DNA of 64,000 nucleotides from Azospirillum oryzae. GTDB taxonomy: Bacteria; Pseudomonadota; Alphaproteobacteria; Azospirillales; Azospirillaceae. The translations under genes were made by a program, and so were the position numbers. Where the stretch lies: positions 124,001-188,000 of the forward strand of contig NZ_VTTM01000007.1 in the NCBI RefSeq assembly GCF_008364795.1, read 5' to 3'. Positions within the stretch are counted from its first letter, which is position 1, and each line of letters begins with the position of its first letter. Shown here one piece after another: positions 29,146-35,709 of the stretch. The notes below the pieces were generated by a model, which was given only the letters and a program-made list of their open reading frames with translations, was not told where the DNA came from and made no database searches.

Positions 29146-29368
29146 CTTCTATCTCCTCCTAGGAAGCGGTTCTCTGCCGATTCGGGCGTCGCTTCTGTTT
29201 TGATGCTTAGGCTTTTACTTTGAGCGTCTTCTTAGATGCTTTCAGAGATTTGACGCTGTTGTTCGCTTTTGCTTGGCAGCGCGGCGAGGATGCGGCCTCG
29301 GGGCGCTGCGCTGCTTGGGTGACGGGTTTTCGCCTCCCGCCAGACCGGTGCAGTCCTGATCCGATCTG

Positions 29369-29403
29369 GAATTATCAATATGGTATACCAGATGCCGGAC
29401 ACC
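29369..29403 (-). promoter_or_regulatory. operator/promoter of oxlT (first copy)
   Basis: 32 of 35 bases match 13866-13900. Contains the perfect palindrome TGGTATACCA (29381-29390) and, read towards oxlT, a GATAAT -10 four bases after it. Start codon about 225 bases downstream. Confidence 0.65.
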
Positions 29404-29536
29404 TGACAAGCGATTAGTGGGTTGGGCGAACTGTTTCCGCAGGCTGCATTCGTCCAGGCGCCGGGGGCGAGAGTCGCGTTTCGATTTTCCGGCACGCGGA
29501 AAGCGGGGCGGCGCAGCTTTTGGCCGGACAATCTAT

Positions 29537-29553
29537 TGGCATATGGTATGCCA
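29537..29553. promoter_or_regulatory. inverted repeat TGGCATA-TGG-TATGCCA
   Basis: Perfect 7-base arms; the right part TGGTATGCCA differs from TGGTATACCA at one base. About 107 bases upstream of the GNAT gene. Confidence 0.55.
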
Positions 29554-29659
29554 GCTCCGACGGCACAGTTCGGCCCGGCAACCGCCGGCCGGCATGGTCT
29601 CCGCCGCCGGCGCTGACGCCCTTCCCGGCAGAACCCATATTGATAAGGAGTCGACCGCC

Positions 29660-30103
29660 ATGGACCAGCAGCAGAACATCGAGATCGTCGTGGCGCGTGA
29701 CGATGCCGATATCGCCGCCAGCTACCCGATCATGAAGGAGCTGCGGACCCACATGACCGACCCCGAGGCCTACCGGGCGCAGATTCGCCGCCAGATGGAT
29801 GACGGCTATAACCTCGCCCTTCTGCGGCTGGACGGCGAGATCGCCGGCTGCGGCGGCTTCCGCGTCCACGAGACACTGTCACGCGGTCGCTATATGTATG
29901 TGGAGGATCTGGTCACCAGCTCCGCCAAGCGGTCCTACGGGCTGGGTGACAAGCTGTTCGACTGGCTGGCCGGCGAGGCGCGGGCGCGTGGCTGCGCCCA
30001 GATGGAGATCATCTCCGGCATCCAGCGTGGCGAGGCCCACCGCTTCTATCACCGCAAGCGGATGACCATCAAAAGCTTCCAGCTGGTGCTGCCGCTCGCC
30101 TGA
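29660..30103 (+). CDS. GNAT-family acetyltransferase
   Basis: A 147-residue GNAT enzyme transferring an acetyl group from acetyl-CoA to an amine of an unknown substrate. Start MDQQQNIEIVVARDD with AAGGAG nine bases upstream. The core is ALLRLDGEIAGCGGFRV (strands 2-4), YMYVEDLVTSSAKRSYGLGDKLFDWL (acceptor strand and acetyl-CoA loop, the latter being RSYGLG, in place of the usual R/Q-x-x-G-x-G/A) and HRFYHRKRMT near the end. It is divergent from the oxalate antiporter with a shared control region carrying two GntR-type sites, so it is probably part of the oxalate response. Monocistronic, with its own terminator. Confidence 0.88.
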   Translation: MDQQQNIEIVVARDDADIAASYPIMKELRTHMTDPEAYRAQIRRQMDDGYNLALLRLDGEIAGCGGFRVHETLSRGRYMYVEDLVTSSAKRSYGLGDKLFDWLAGEARARGCAQMEIISGIQRGEAHRFYHRKRMTIKSFQLVLPLA

Positions 30104-30134
30104 GCGGACTGCATGCCGGACTGGAGTCGAAACG

Positions 30135-30164
30135 AAAAAGACGGCCTGGAAGGGCCGTCTTTCT
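30135..30164. terminator. terminator of the GNAT gene
   Basis: Perfect 10-base stem AAAGACGGCC / GGCCGTCTTT with a six-base loop, T-rich on the plus side and A-rich on the other, so it can act for the small gene converging from the right too. 34 bases past the GNAT stop. Confidence 0.85.
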
Positions 30165-30192
30165 TACGATCTGTCAGGTGGGGAACCGCAGC

Positions 30193-30414
30193 TCAGAAGG
30201 CGCGGGGGAAGCTTGCCCAGGCCGGACCCGGCGGCAGTTCGTCTTCCGGCTCCTTGAGATCGGCTTCGGTCGGGTTGGCGAGGCGAAGCGGCGCGGAGGA
30301 GAAATCGCGCTGCGACTTGCCCGCGTTGGCGATCTGCATCGACAGGATGTAATGGACCGTGCCGCCGAAGACGGACAGCACAAGCGCCAGAACCAGCATT
30401 TCCAACATGTTCAT
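30193..30414 (-). CDS. small single-pass membrane protein, 73 aa
   Basis: Not recognised. Starts MNMLEMLVLALVLSVFGGTV: one hydrophobic helix of about 20 residues at the very N-terminus, then a polar tail (QIANAGKSQRDFSS) and an acidic Pro-rich end (EPEDELPPGPAW). TGGAG lies close before the ATG. It converges on the GNAT gene with a shared terminator. Its promoter region (30505-30590) has the GTATAC-type sites of the oxalate genes. The topology suggests a short anchor or regulator of a membrane protein such as an antiporter; no proof. The open frame, ribosome site and terminator support a real gene. Confidence 0.6.
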   Translation of the reverse strand: MNMLEMLVLALVLSVFGGTVHYILSMQIANAGKSQRDFSSAPLRLANPTEADLKEPEDELPPGPAWASFPRAF

Positions 30415-30504
30415 CGCTCCAGTGTCTCGGGGGTGCTTTTTTGTTTGGTCGGCTTCGGCGTGACCATTCCGTTATGACGCGCCGCAGCATGCGGTTCAAG
30501 TTTT

Positions 30505-30517
30505 TTGGTATACAAGG
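30505..30517 (-). promoter_or_regulatory. GntR-type site TTGGTATACAAGG
   Basis: GTATAC core with TTG/CAA arms; followed on the plus strand by GATGCCGGACA, a word also found beside the gntR and oxlT sites. 91 bases upstream of the small membrane gene. Confidence 0.5.
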
Positions 30518-30536
30518 TACACGATGCCGGACATGC

Positions 30537-30588
30537 GCATACCGCATGCCTCCGGTGTTTCGTGTGCATAACAAACATACCGCATGTC
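30537..30588. promoter_or_regulatory. paired CATACCGCATG repeats
   Basis: GCATACCGCATGC (30537-30549) and ACATACCGCATGTC (30575-30588) are near-identical imperfect palindromes 38 bases apart. A third copy, ACATACCGTATGTC, abuts the operator at 26747-26760. Spacing near 38 bases (between three and four turns) would allow cooperative binding. Confidence 0.45.
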
Positions 30589-30695
30589 AAACATTTTGCC
30601 TCTTGTGCTTTCGCATTACGGTTCCGACAAAGCGATTCCGAATGCGCTGCACCATCGCATAGGCCGACGCCGAAATTGTTTGCTTGGCGTACTGT

Positions 30696-30716
30696 ATCTG
30701 GCATACCATATTCATA
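30696..30716 (+). promoter_or_regulatory. operator/promoter of second CBS gene
   Basis: Reads ATCTGGCATACCATATTCATA towards the CBS gene, 19 of 21 bases identical to the oxlT element (29373-29393 on the other strand). Contains TGGCATACCA. 92 bases from the start codon. The orientation relative to the gene is the same as in the gntR and oxlT promoters. Confidence 0.6.
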
Positions 30717-30808
30717 GCACGACGCCCGGCCGGGCGCCCTGCCGCCCCGAGGGGAGCCGCCCGACAGACGGTTTTCCTGCCAGCCGCCAGCCGATCAGGA
30801 GTCACGCC

Positions 30809-31267
30809 ATGAAGGTCGAACATATCCTGCGCACCAAGGAATCCCGCGTCGTCGCCGTGCGGACCAGCGCGACGGTCGCCGAGGCCGTCAAGCTGATGAA
30901 GGCGGAGAACATCAGCGCCCTGATCGTCAAGGATGTCTGCCGCACCGAAGGCAACACGCTTGCCGGCGTCCTGTCGGAGCGCGACGTCGTCCATGCCCTG
31001 CTGGAGCGCGGCGGTTCGCTGCTGTCCATGCCAGTGTCGCAGCTGATGACGCGCCAGCCGGTGACCTGCACCCCGTCCGACAGCGTCCAGCAGGCGTTGC
31101 AACTGATGGACAAGCACCACATCCGCCATCTTCCGGTCCTGGAGGACGGCCATCTGGTCGGCGTCGTCAGCGCGCGCGACTTCACCCGTCTGCATTTGCA
31201 GGAGCTTGAAGGCACCGTCGCCTCGGTCGCGGAGCCGCCGCCGGCCACCACCAGCTACACCCACTGA
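30809..31267 (+). CDS. CBS-pair protein (second copy)
   Basis: A 152-residue CBS pair, paralogue of the gene at 25000-25485: MKVEHILRTKESRVVAVRTS, LMKAENISALIVKDVCRTEG (the shared core) and HHIRHLPVLEDGHLVGVVSA. The C-terminal tail (EPPPATTSYTH) is different. AGGAG lies upstream of the ATG. It has its own operator-containing promoter and a terminator. A nucleotide-sensing partner role is inferred from the family; the duplication and shared promoter motif tie it to the oxalate set. Confidence 0.9.
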   Translation: MKVEHILRTKESRVVAVRTSATVAEAVKLMKAENISALIVKDVCRTEGNTLAGVLSERDVVHALLERGGSLLSMPVSQLMTRQPVTCTPSDSVQQALQLMDKHHIRHLPVLEDGHLVGVVSARDFTRLHLQELEGTVASVAEPPPATTSYTH

Positions 31268-31283
31268 ACCATTCCCCGAACAT

Positions 31284-31318
31284 GGCGCCGCCGGCACATC
31301 CTGTCCGGCGGCGCCTTT
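31284..31318 (+). terminator. terminator of second CBS gene
   Basis: Perfect 11-base stem GGCGCCGCCGG / CCGGCGGCGCC with a ten-base loop followed by TTTCC; 17 bases past the stop and 20 before the next start. Confidence 0.7.
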
Positions 31319-31338
31319 CCTATGGGAGAGGCCGCCCC

Positions 31339-32268
31339 ATGACCACCCTGATCTTCACCCATCCCGACTGCTTCGCGCATGACACCGGCCCCGGTCATCC
31401 GGAGGCGCCGGAACGGCTGGCCGTGGTGTGGCAAGTGCTGGACCGGCCGGAGTTCCGTGACCTGGAGCGCCGGTCGGCCCCCGAGGCCGATGTGGAGCAG
31501 CTTTCGCGCGTGCATGACCGCAGCTATGTCGATGCCGTGCTCGCCGCGGTGCCGGCCGACGGTTATCGGCGGCTGGACGGCGACACGCTGCTGTCGCCGG
31601 GGTCGCGCGGCGCGATCCTGCGCGCGGCCGGATCGGTCTGCGCCGCGGTGGACGCGGTGCTGGCCGGCGAGGCGACCAACGCCTTCTGCGCGGTGCGCCC
31701 CTGCGGCCACCATGCCGAACCGGCCCGTGCCATGGGCTTCTGCGTCTTCAACAACATCGCCATCGGGGCGGAGCATGCCCGCAAGGTGCACGGGCTGACC
31801 CGCGTCGCCGTGGTCGATTTCGACGTGCATCACGGCAACGGCACCCAGGCGATGTTCGCCGACGACCCCGACCTGTTCTTCGCCTCCACCCACCAGTCGC
31901 CGCTTTATCCCGGCACCGGCAATTCGTGGGAGCGCGGCGTCAACGGCAACATCCTGAACCTGCCGCTGGAGCCCTACAGCGGCTCCGTCGAGTTCCGCCA
32001 GGCAGTGGAGCGCGCCATCCTGCCGGCGCTGGAGGCGTTCCAGCCGGAATTGCTGATGATCTCCGCCGGCTTCGATGCTCACAAGCGCGACCCGCTCGCC
32101 CAGCTCGGCTTCACCGCCGAGGATTTCGAATGGGTCACGCGCAAGCTGGTCGAACTTGCCGACCGTGTCTGCGGCGGCCGGGTGGTTTCGGCGCTGGAAG
32201 GCGGCTATGACGCGACCGGACTGGCGGAAGGCTGCGCGGCGCATCTGACGGCGCTGATGCGGGCATAA
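31339..32268 (+). CDS. histone-deacetylase-fold amidohydrolase
   Basis: A 309-residue zinc hydrolase of the arginase/deacetylase superfamily (acetoin utilisation/acetylpolyamine amidohydrolase group). Start MTTLIFTHPDCFAHDTG, with GGGAGAGG upstream. The motifs are in order: HPEAPERL, CGHHAEPARAMGFC (charge-relay His pair), VVDFDVHHGNGTQ (zinc Asp and His) and ISAGFDAHKRDPLAQ (second zinc Asp). It probably removes acetyl groups from small amines or lysines. It lies between an acetyltransferase and the shortened PPDK operon; whether it opposes the GNAT enzyme is only an idea. Confidence 0.92.
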   Translation: MTTLIFTHPDCFAHDTGPGHPEAPERLAVVWQVLDRPEFRDLERRSAPEADVEQLSRVHDRSYVDAVLAAVPADGYRRLDGDTLLSPGSRGAILRAAGSVCAAVDAVLAGEATNAFCAVRPCGHHAEPARAMGFCVFNNIAIGAEHARKVHGLTRVAVVDFDVHHGNGTQAMFADDPDLFFASTHQSPLYPGTGNSWERGVNGNILNLPLEPYSGSVEFRQAVERAILPALEAFQPELLMISAGFDAHKRDPLAQLGFTAEDFEWVTRKLVELADRVCGGRVVSALEGGYDATGLAEGCAAHLTALMRA

Positions 32269-32289
32269 CGCCCGCCTGCCCGCCTTTCC

Positions 32290-34005
32290 TCAGTCCGCCG
32301 CCAGCCCCACCCCGTACTCCCGCGCCCAGTCCAGCAGCCGGGCGGTCGCACCGTCCGGCGCCGGCCGCTGCAGGGCGGCGGTCCCCAGCACGACGGCGCC
32401 GTTGCTGCCGTCGATGGTCAGCAGGTCGCCGGTGCGGACCGTCACCTCGCCGGCCCGCATCACCCCCTCTTCCAGGTCGATGCGCAGCCCGCGGGCGCCG
32501 CAGACGCAGGGGCGGCCCATGCCGCGGGCGACGGTGGCGGCGTGGCTGGTGAAGCCGCCGCGGGCGGTGACGATGCCGACGGCGGCCTGCATGCCGTGGA
32601 TGTCCTCCGGCGAGGTTTCCGGCCGGCACAGGATCACCGGCGCCCCACCGCGCGCCAGCCGCAGCGCGTCCTCGGTGGTGAAGGCGGCCCGGCCGGTCGC
32701 CGCGCCGGGCGAGGCGGGAAGCCCGGTTGCGATGGCGGCGGCCAGCGCTTCGGGCGTCAGGGTCGGGCGCAGCAGCTCATCGAGCGCCTGCGGATCGACG
32801 CGGCGCACCGCCTCGTCGCGGCTGATGATCCCCTCCTCCGCCATGTCGACGGCGATGCGGACGGCCGCTTCGGAGGACCGCTTGCCGCTGCGCGACTGCA
32901 GGATGAACAGGCGCCCGCCGTCCACGGTGAACTCGATGTCCTGCATGTCGCCGAAGGCCTGCTCCAGCCGCTCGGCCACCCGGCAAAGCTCGGCATGGAC
33001 CGCCGGCATGCGGCGCTCCATGGAGCGGTCGGGGTTGGGCTGGCTGGCGCTCAGCGGGTCGGGATCGCAGGTGCCGGACACGACGTCCTCGCCCTGGGCA
33101 TCGGCCAGGAATTCGCCGCACAGGCCGGGCGCGCCGGTGGAGGGATCGCGGGTGAACAGAACGCCGGTGCCGGACTCCGGCCCGCGGTTGCCGAACACCA
33201 TCGCCTGCACCGTCACCGCCGTCCCCAGATCCTCCGGAACATCGTGCAGGGCGCGGAAGGCGACCGCCCGCGGGTTCATCCAGGAACGGAAGACCGCCGC
33301 CACCGCCAGACGCAGCTGTTCGGCCGGATCCTGCGGAAAGGGACGGCCGCAGCGCGTCTCCACCAGCCGCAGGAAGCGCGGCATCAGGCTGCGCCAGTCC
33401 TCCGCCGTCAGCTCGCCGTCGCGCTGAAGCCCGCGCTCCTCCTTGTATTCGTCCAGCAGCGCTTCGAACCGGTGGCCAGGCACCCCCATCACCACGCAGC
33501 CGAAGCACTGGACCAGCCGGCGATAGCAGTCATAGGCGAAGCGGGCATCGCCCGACGAAGAAGCCAGCCCCTGCACGGTTCTGTCGTTGAGACCGAGATT
33601 CAGGATGCTGTCCATCATGCCGGGCATCGACACCGCAGCGCCCGAGCGGACCGACAGCAGAAGCGGCCGGTCGCCGTCCCCGAAACGTCCGCCCGCCTGC
33701 CGCTCCAGCGCCAGGACGGCGTCGTCGATCCGCTTCAGCAGTCCCGCCGGCAGCGCATCATCCGCGCCCAGCCCGTGCCCGGCCTCCGCAGCGATGACGA
33801 AGCCCGGCGGCACCGGAATCCCCAGCGCCGCCATCTCCACCAGACGCGCGCCCTTGTTGCCCAGCCGCTCCACATCGGCCCGCCCGGAGACCAGGCCGAC
33901 GGCAAGACCGGCCCCGAAAGGGACGATCATGTCATGTGCGGTCGCAAAGAGGCTGGCGGCCGGGCGGCGCATCGGGGCGATGTCGGGAGCGGTGGAGGTG
34001 TTCAT
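32290..34005 (-). CDS. pyruvate phosphate dikinase-like protein lacking the C-terminal domain
   Basis: A 571-residue protein with two of the three PPDK parts. The ATP-grasp domain covers residues 40-375 (GNKGARLVEMAALGIPVPPGF; SVRSGAAVSMPGMMDSILNL; DMQDIEFTVDGGRLFILQSR). The swivelling phosphohistidine domain covers about 425-545 (RPETSPEDIHGM; GGFTSHAATVARGMG with His488). Full PPDK is about 880 residues; the whole PEP/pyruvate barrel with its catalytic Cys is missing and the frame ends cleanly with TGA. It could phosphorylate its own His from ATP but has no site for pyruvate. It starts inside the stop of the upstream gene (ATGA overlap). Either a truncated relic or a phosphotransfer protein with a separate partner. 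Confidence 0.9.
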   Translation of the reverse strand: MNTSTAPDIAPMRRPAASLFATAHDMIVPFGAGLAVGLVSGRADVERLGNKGARLVEMAALGIPVPPGFVIAAEAGHGLGADDALPAGLLKRIDDAVLALERQAGGRFGDGDRPLLLSVRSGAAVSMPGMMDSILNLGLNDRTVQGLASSSGDARFAYDCYRRLVQCFGCVVMGVPGHRFEALLDEYKEERGLQRDGELTAEDWRSLMPRFLRLVETRCGRPFPQDPAEQLRLAVAAVFRSWMNPRAVAFRALHDVPEDLGTAVTVQAMVFGNRGPESGTGVLFTRDPSTGAPGLCGEFLADAQGEDVVSGTCDPDPLSASQPNPDRSMERRMPAVHAELCRVAERLEQAFGDMQDIEFTVDGGRLFILQSRSGKRSSEAAVRIAVDMAEEGIISRDEAVRRVDPQALDELLRPTLTPEALAAAIATGLPASPGAATGRAAFTTEDALRLARGGAPVILCRPETSPEDIHGMQAAVGIVTARGGFTSHAATVARGMGRPCVCGARGLRIDLEEGVMRAGEVTVRTGDLLTIDGSNGAVVLGTAALQRPAPDGATARLLDWAREYGVGLAAD

Positions 34006-34583
34006 GATGTGCCCAACCTGGATTCAGCCGGCCCGTCGAAGGCCATCAGACGCAGCAGCCGGTGCAGTCCATCCGGATCGTCGATGTTCCTGTCCGTCAT
34101 TTTCATGCCCGACGGCTTCCCGTCCGACATGCGGATCAGACGCACCCGCTGCCCCGAACCGGGACCGCCGGCACGGACGACGCCATCGGTAAACAGCCGC
34201 AGCAGTGGTTCGGCCCGCGCACAGGCCGCGTCGCTGCCGCCGAGATCGATGACGGGACCGGCACCTGCCGGCGCATCGACCAGCGGGACGCCCAGATCGG
34301 CGAGCCGGGAAGCGTTGGCCGAAGCCTCCGCCGGCGGCAGGACCGACAGGTCGATCACCAGCGCGCCCGGCGAAAGGGCGGCGGCAAAGCCGTCCTCGGC
34401 GAACAGGGCGGACTCGACCGCGGGCGCATCGGGCAACAGCATCATCACCACGTCGCACCTGCCGGCCCGGTGGCGGAAGTCGCCGCGGCCATGGGGGTGG
34501 CGGTGCAGCCGGTGCCCGGCCTCCCGCAGCCTGTCCATGATCGCTTCGGCCATCATCCCGTCTCCGATGAACCCGACATCCAT
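34002..34583 (-). CDS. shortened beta-hydroxyacid dehydrogenase (GlxR/GarR-like NAD domain)
   Basis: A 193-residue protein resembling only the NAD domain of tartronate-semialdehyde reductase and 3-hydroxyisobutyrate dehydrogenase (usually about 295). The cofactor motif is GFIGDGMMAEAIMDRL; the nominal substrate loop reads VDAPAGAG where active enzymes have DAPVSGG, followed by an apparent loss of about a dozen residues. After GQRVRLIRMSDG the sequence no longer resembles the family and the helical domain with the catalytic Lys is absent. A GGAGG site precedes the ATG. It is coupled to the shortened PPDK by a 4-base overlap. Probably not a working dehydrogenase. Confidence 0.75.
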   Translation of the reverse strand: MDVGFIGDGMMAEAIMDRLREAGHRLHRHPHGRGDFRHRAGRCDVVMMLLPDAPAVESALFAEDGFAAALSPGALVIDLSVLPPAEASANASRLADLGVPLVDAPAGAGPVIDLGGSDAACARAEPLLRLFTDGVVRAGGPGSGQRVRLIRMSDGKPSGMKMTDRNIDDPDGLHRLLRLMAFDGPAESRLGTS

Positions 34584-34725
34584 CCTGCGATCCTCCAGCC
34601 TCCGCTTCGACCGCCGTCATCCGGCGCCGAGCGTCAGGGTGGAGATTGATTGCGCTTCCCGCATCGCACAATAGCACGATCGCGCAATTTTCACATCGCG
34701 GAAACCCGCCTCGACTTATCTAATC

Positions 34726-35511
34726 TTACCCGAGCCTAACATTTCCGGCGGAGGTCTCCAGTGGCAAAAAGCCGCAGCCGGCCGGGATCCGGAACACCGG
34801 CCCGGCCGCCGTTTCCACCAGCCGCGGCATGATCGGCGTCGGCAAGTCCTGGCCGGACACCGCCCCGCTGGCCATCGCCGCCGCCATGTCGGCGCAGTCC
34901 GCCAGCCGCAGCAGGGTCATCCGGGTGGCGAAGACCAGCCGGCGCCGGCCGGCCTCCTCCTCCGCCAGCAGACGGCGCGGGGTGGCCCACAGCACGCCGA
35001 CCGCCTCCCCGCCGTCGCAGACCGGGTCCTGCCCATCCGGTGCCGGGGCGAGAAAGAACAGGGTGTCGAACCGGCGCGGCAGCATTTCGGGCGAGATCCA
35101 GCGGGCCAGCACGGCCAAACGGTCGAGCGCGGGGGCGACTCCGACCCGCGCCAGCGCCGCAGCGAAGCCCTCCCCCGCCGCCAGCCCGCGGCGCAGGTCC
35201 GCCAGCGCCGCGGAGGGAAGCGGATCGCGGGTCGGCAGCATGCCGCACTCCTCCACGCATTCCCGCAGGGCCGCGACGCGGTGCGCGAGGTCGGCGGGCG
35301 GCTCCCCCTCCGGCCAGCGGGCGCGCCACAACGGATGATGGTCCGCCGCCTCCAGCCGGCCGCCGGGAAAGACGGTGGCGCCGGGGGCGAAACGCAGGCC
35401 GGCATGACGCTCCATCACCAGCAGTTCCAACCCGTCCGGGCCGTCGCGCAGCAGGATCAGCGTGGCGGCCGGATGGGGGGAAACAGGGTTCTGAGGGGCG
35501 GTCTCGGACAT
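34726..35511 (-). CDS. Nudix hydrolase (NUDT19-like)
   Basis: A 261-residue Nudix protein. The start MSETAPQNPVSPHPA is preferred over an upstream one. The N-terminal strand ATLILLRDGPDGLELLVMER is followed by VFPGGRLEAADHH; then, after an insert, LRECVEECGML gives the REUXEEXGU part of the Nudix box. The insert between the two parts is characteristic of the RNLU/NUDT19 branch, which hydrolyses CoA esters or NADH-type diphosphates. A CoA-ester-cleaving role would fit a neighbourhood that makes oxalyl- and formyl-CoA, but that is inference. Monocistronic, divergent from pyk. Confidence 0.88.
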   Translation of the reverse strand: MSETAPQNPVSPHPAATLILLRDGPDGLELLVMERHAGLRFAPGATVFPGGRLEAADHHPLWRARWPEGEPPADLAHRVAALRECVEECGMLPTRDPLPSAALADLRRGLAAGEGFAAALARVGVAPALDRLAVLARWISPEMLPRRFDTLFFLAPAPDGQDPVCDGGEAVGVLWATPRRLLAEEEAGRRRLVFATRMTLLRLADCADMAAAMASGAVSGQDLPTPIMPRLVETAAGPVFRIPAGCGFLPLETSAGNVRLG

Positions 35512-35709
35512 GCACCACTGTCGCCGACGGGCGGTCCGGCTGTCCATGCGCGGCGGGAAGAACCACTCTCACGATGCGGAATAAGGGGCGGGTGCCGTTT
35601 GACCGTCCGGCCTAGGACTTCCAGCATCCGGGCAACACCACACCCGCTCACCATCATTCGCCAGACCCGCCCCTTTTCACAAAGGGCCGGGCGGAGGAAG
35701 GCTGTCGTC

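Larger units (their letters stand above)
29146..29659. other. 514-bp divergent control region, oxlT / GNAT
   Basis: No protein gene seen. Holds two GntR-type sites: TGGTATACCA at 29381-29390 facing oxlT, and a TGGCATA-N3-TATGCCA repeat at 29537-29553 nearer the acetyltransferase. The long leader (about 225 bases) in front of oxlT is unexplained. Confidence 0.6.
30415..30808. other. 394-bp divergent control region, small membrane gene / CBS
   Basis: No protein gene seen. AT-rich for this genome, with at least four GTATAC-like or CATACCGCATG-like repeats (30505-30517, 30537-30549, 30575-30588, 30699-30708), the densest cluster in the window. Confidence 0.55.

Noticed and set aside
32290..34005. 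Full-length pyruvate phosphate dikinase or PEP synthase
   Set aside because: The frame ends about 310 residues early, and the next sequence downstream is the convergent deacetylase gene, with no remnant of the missing domain.
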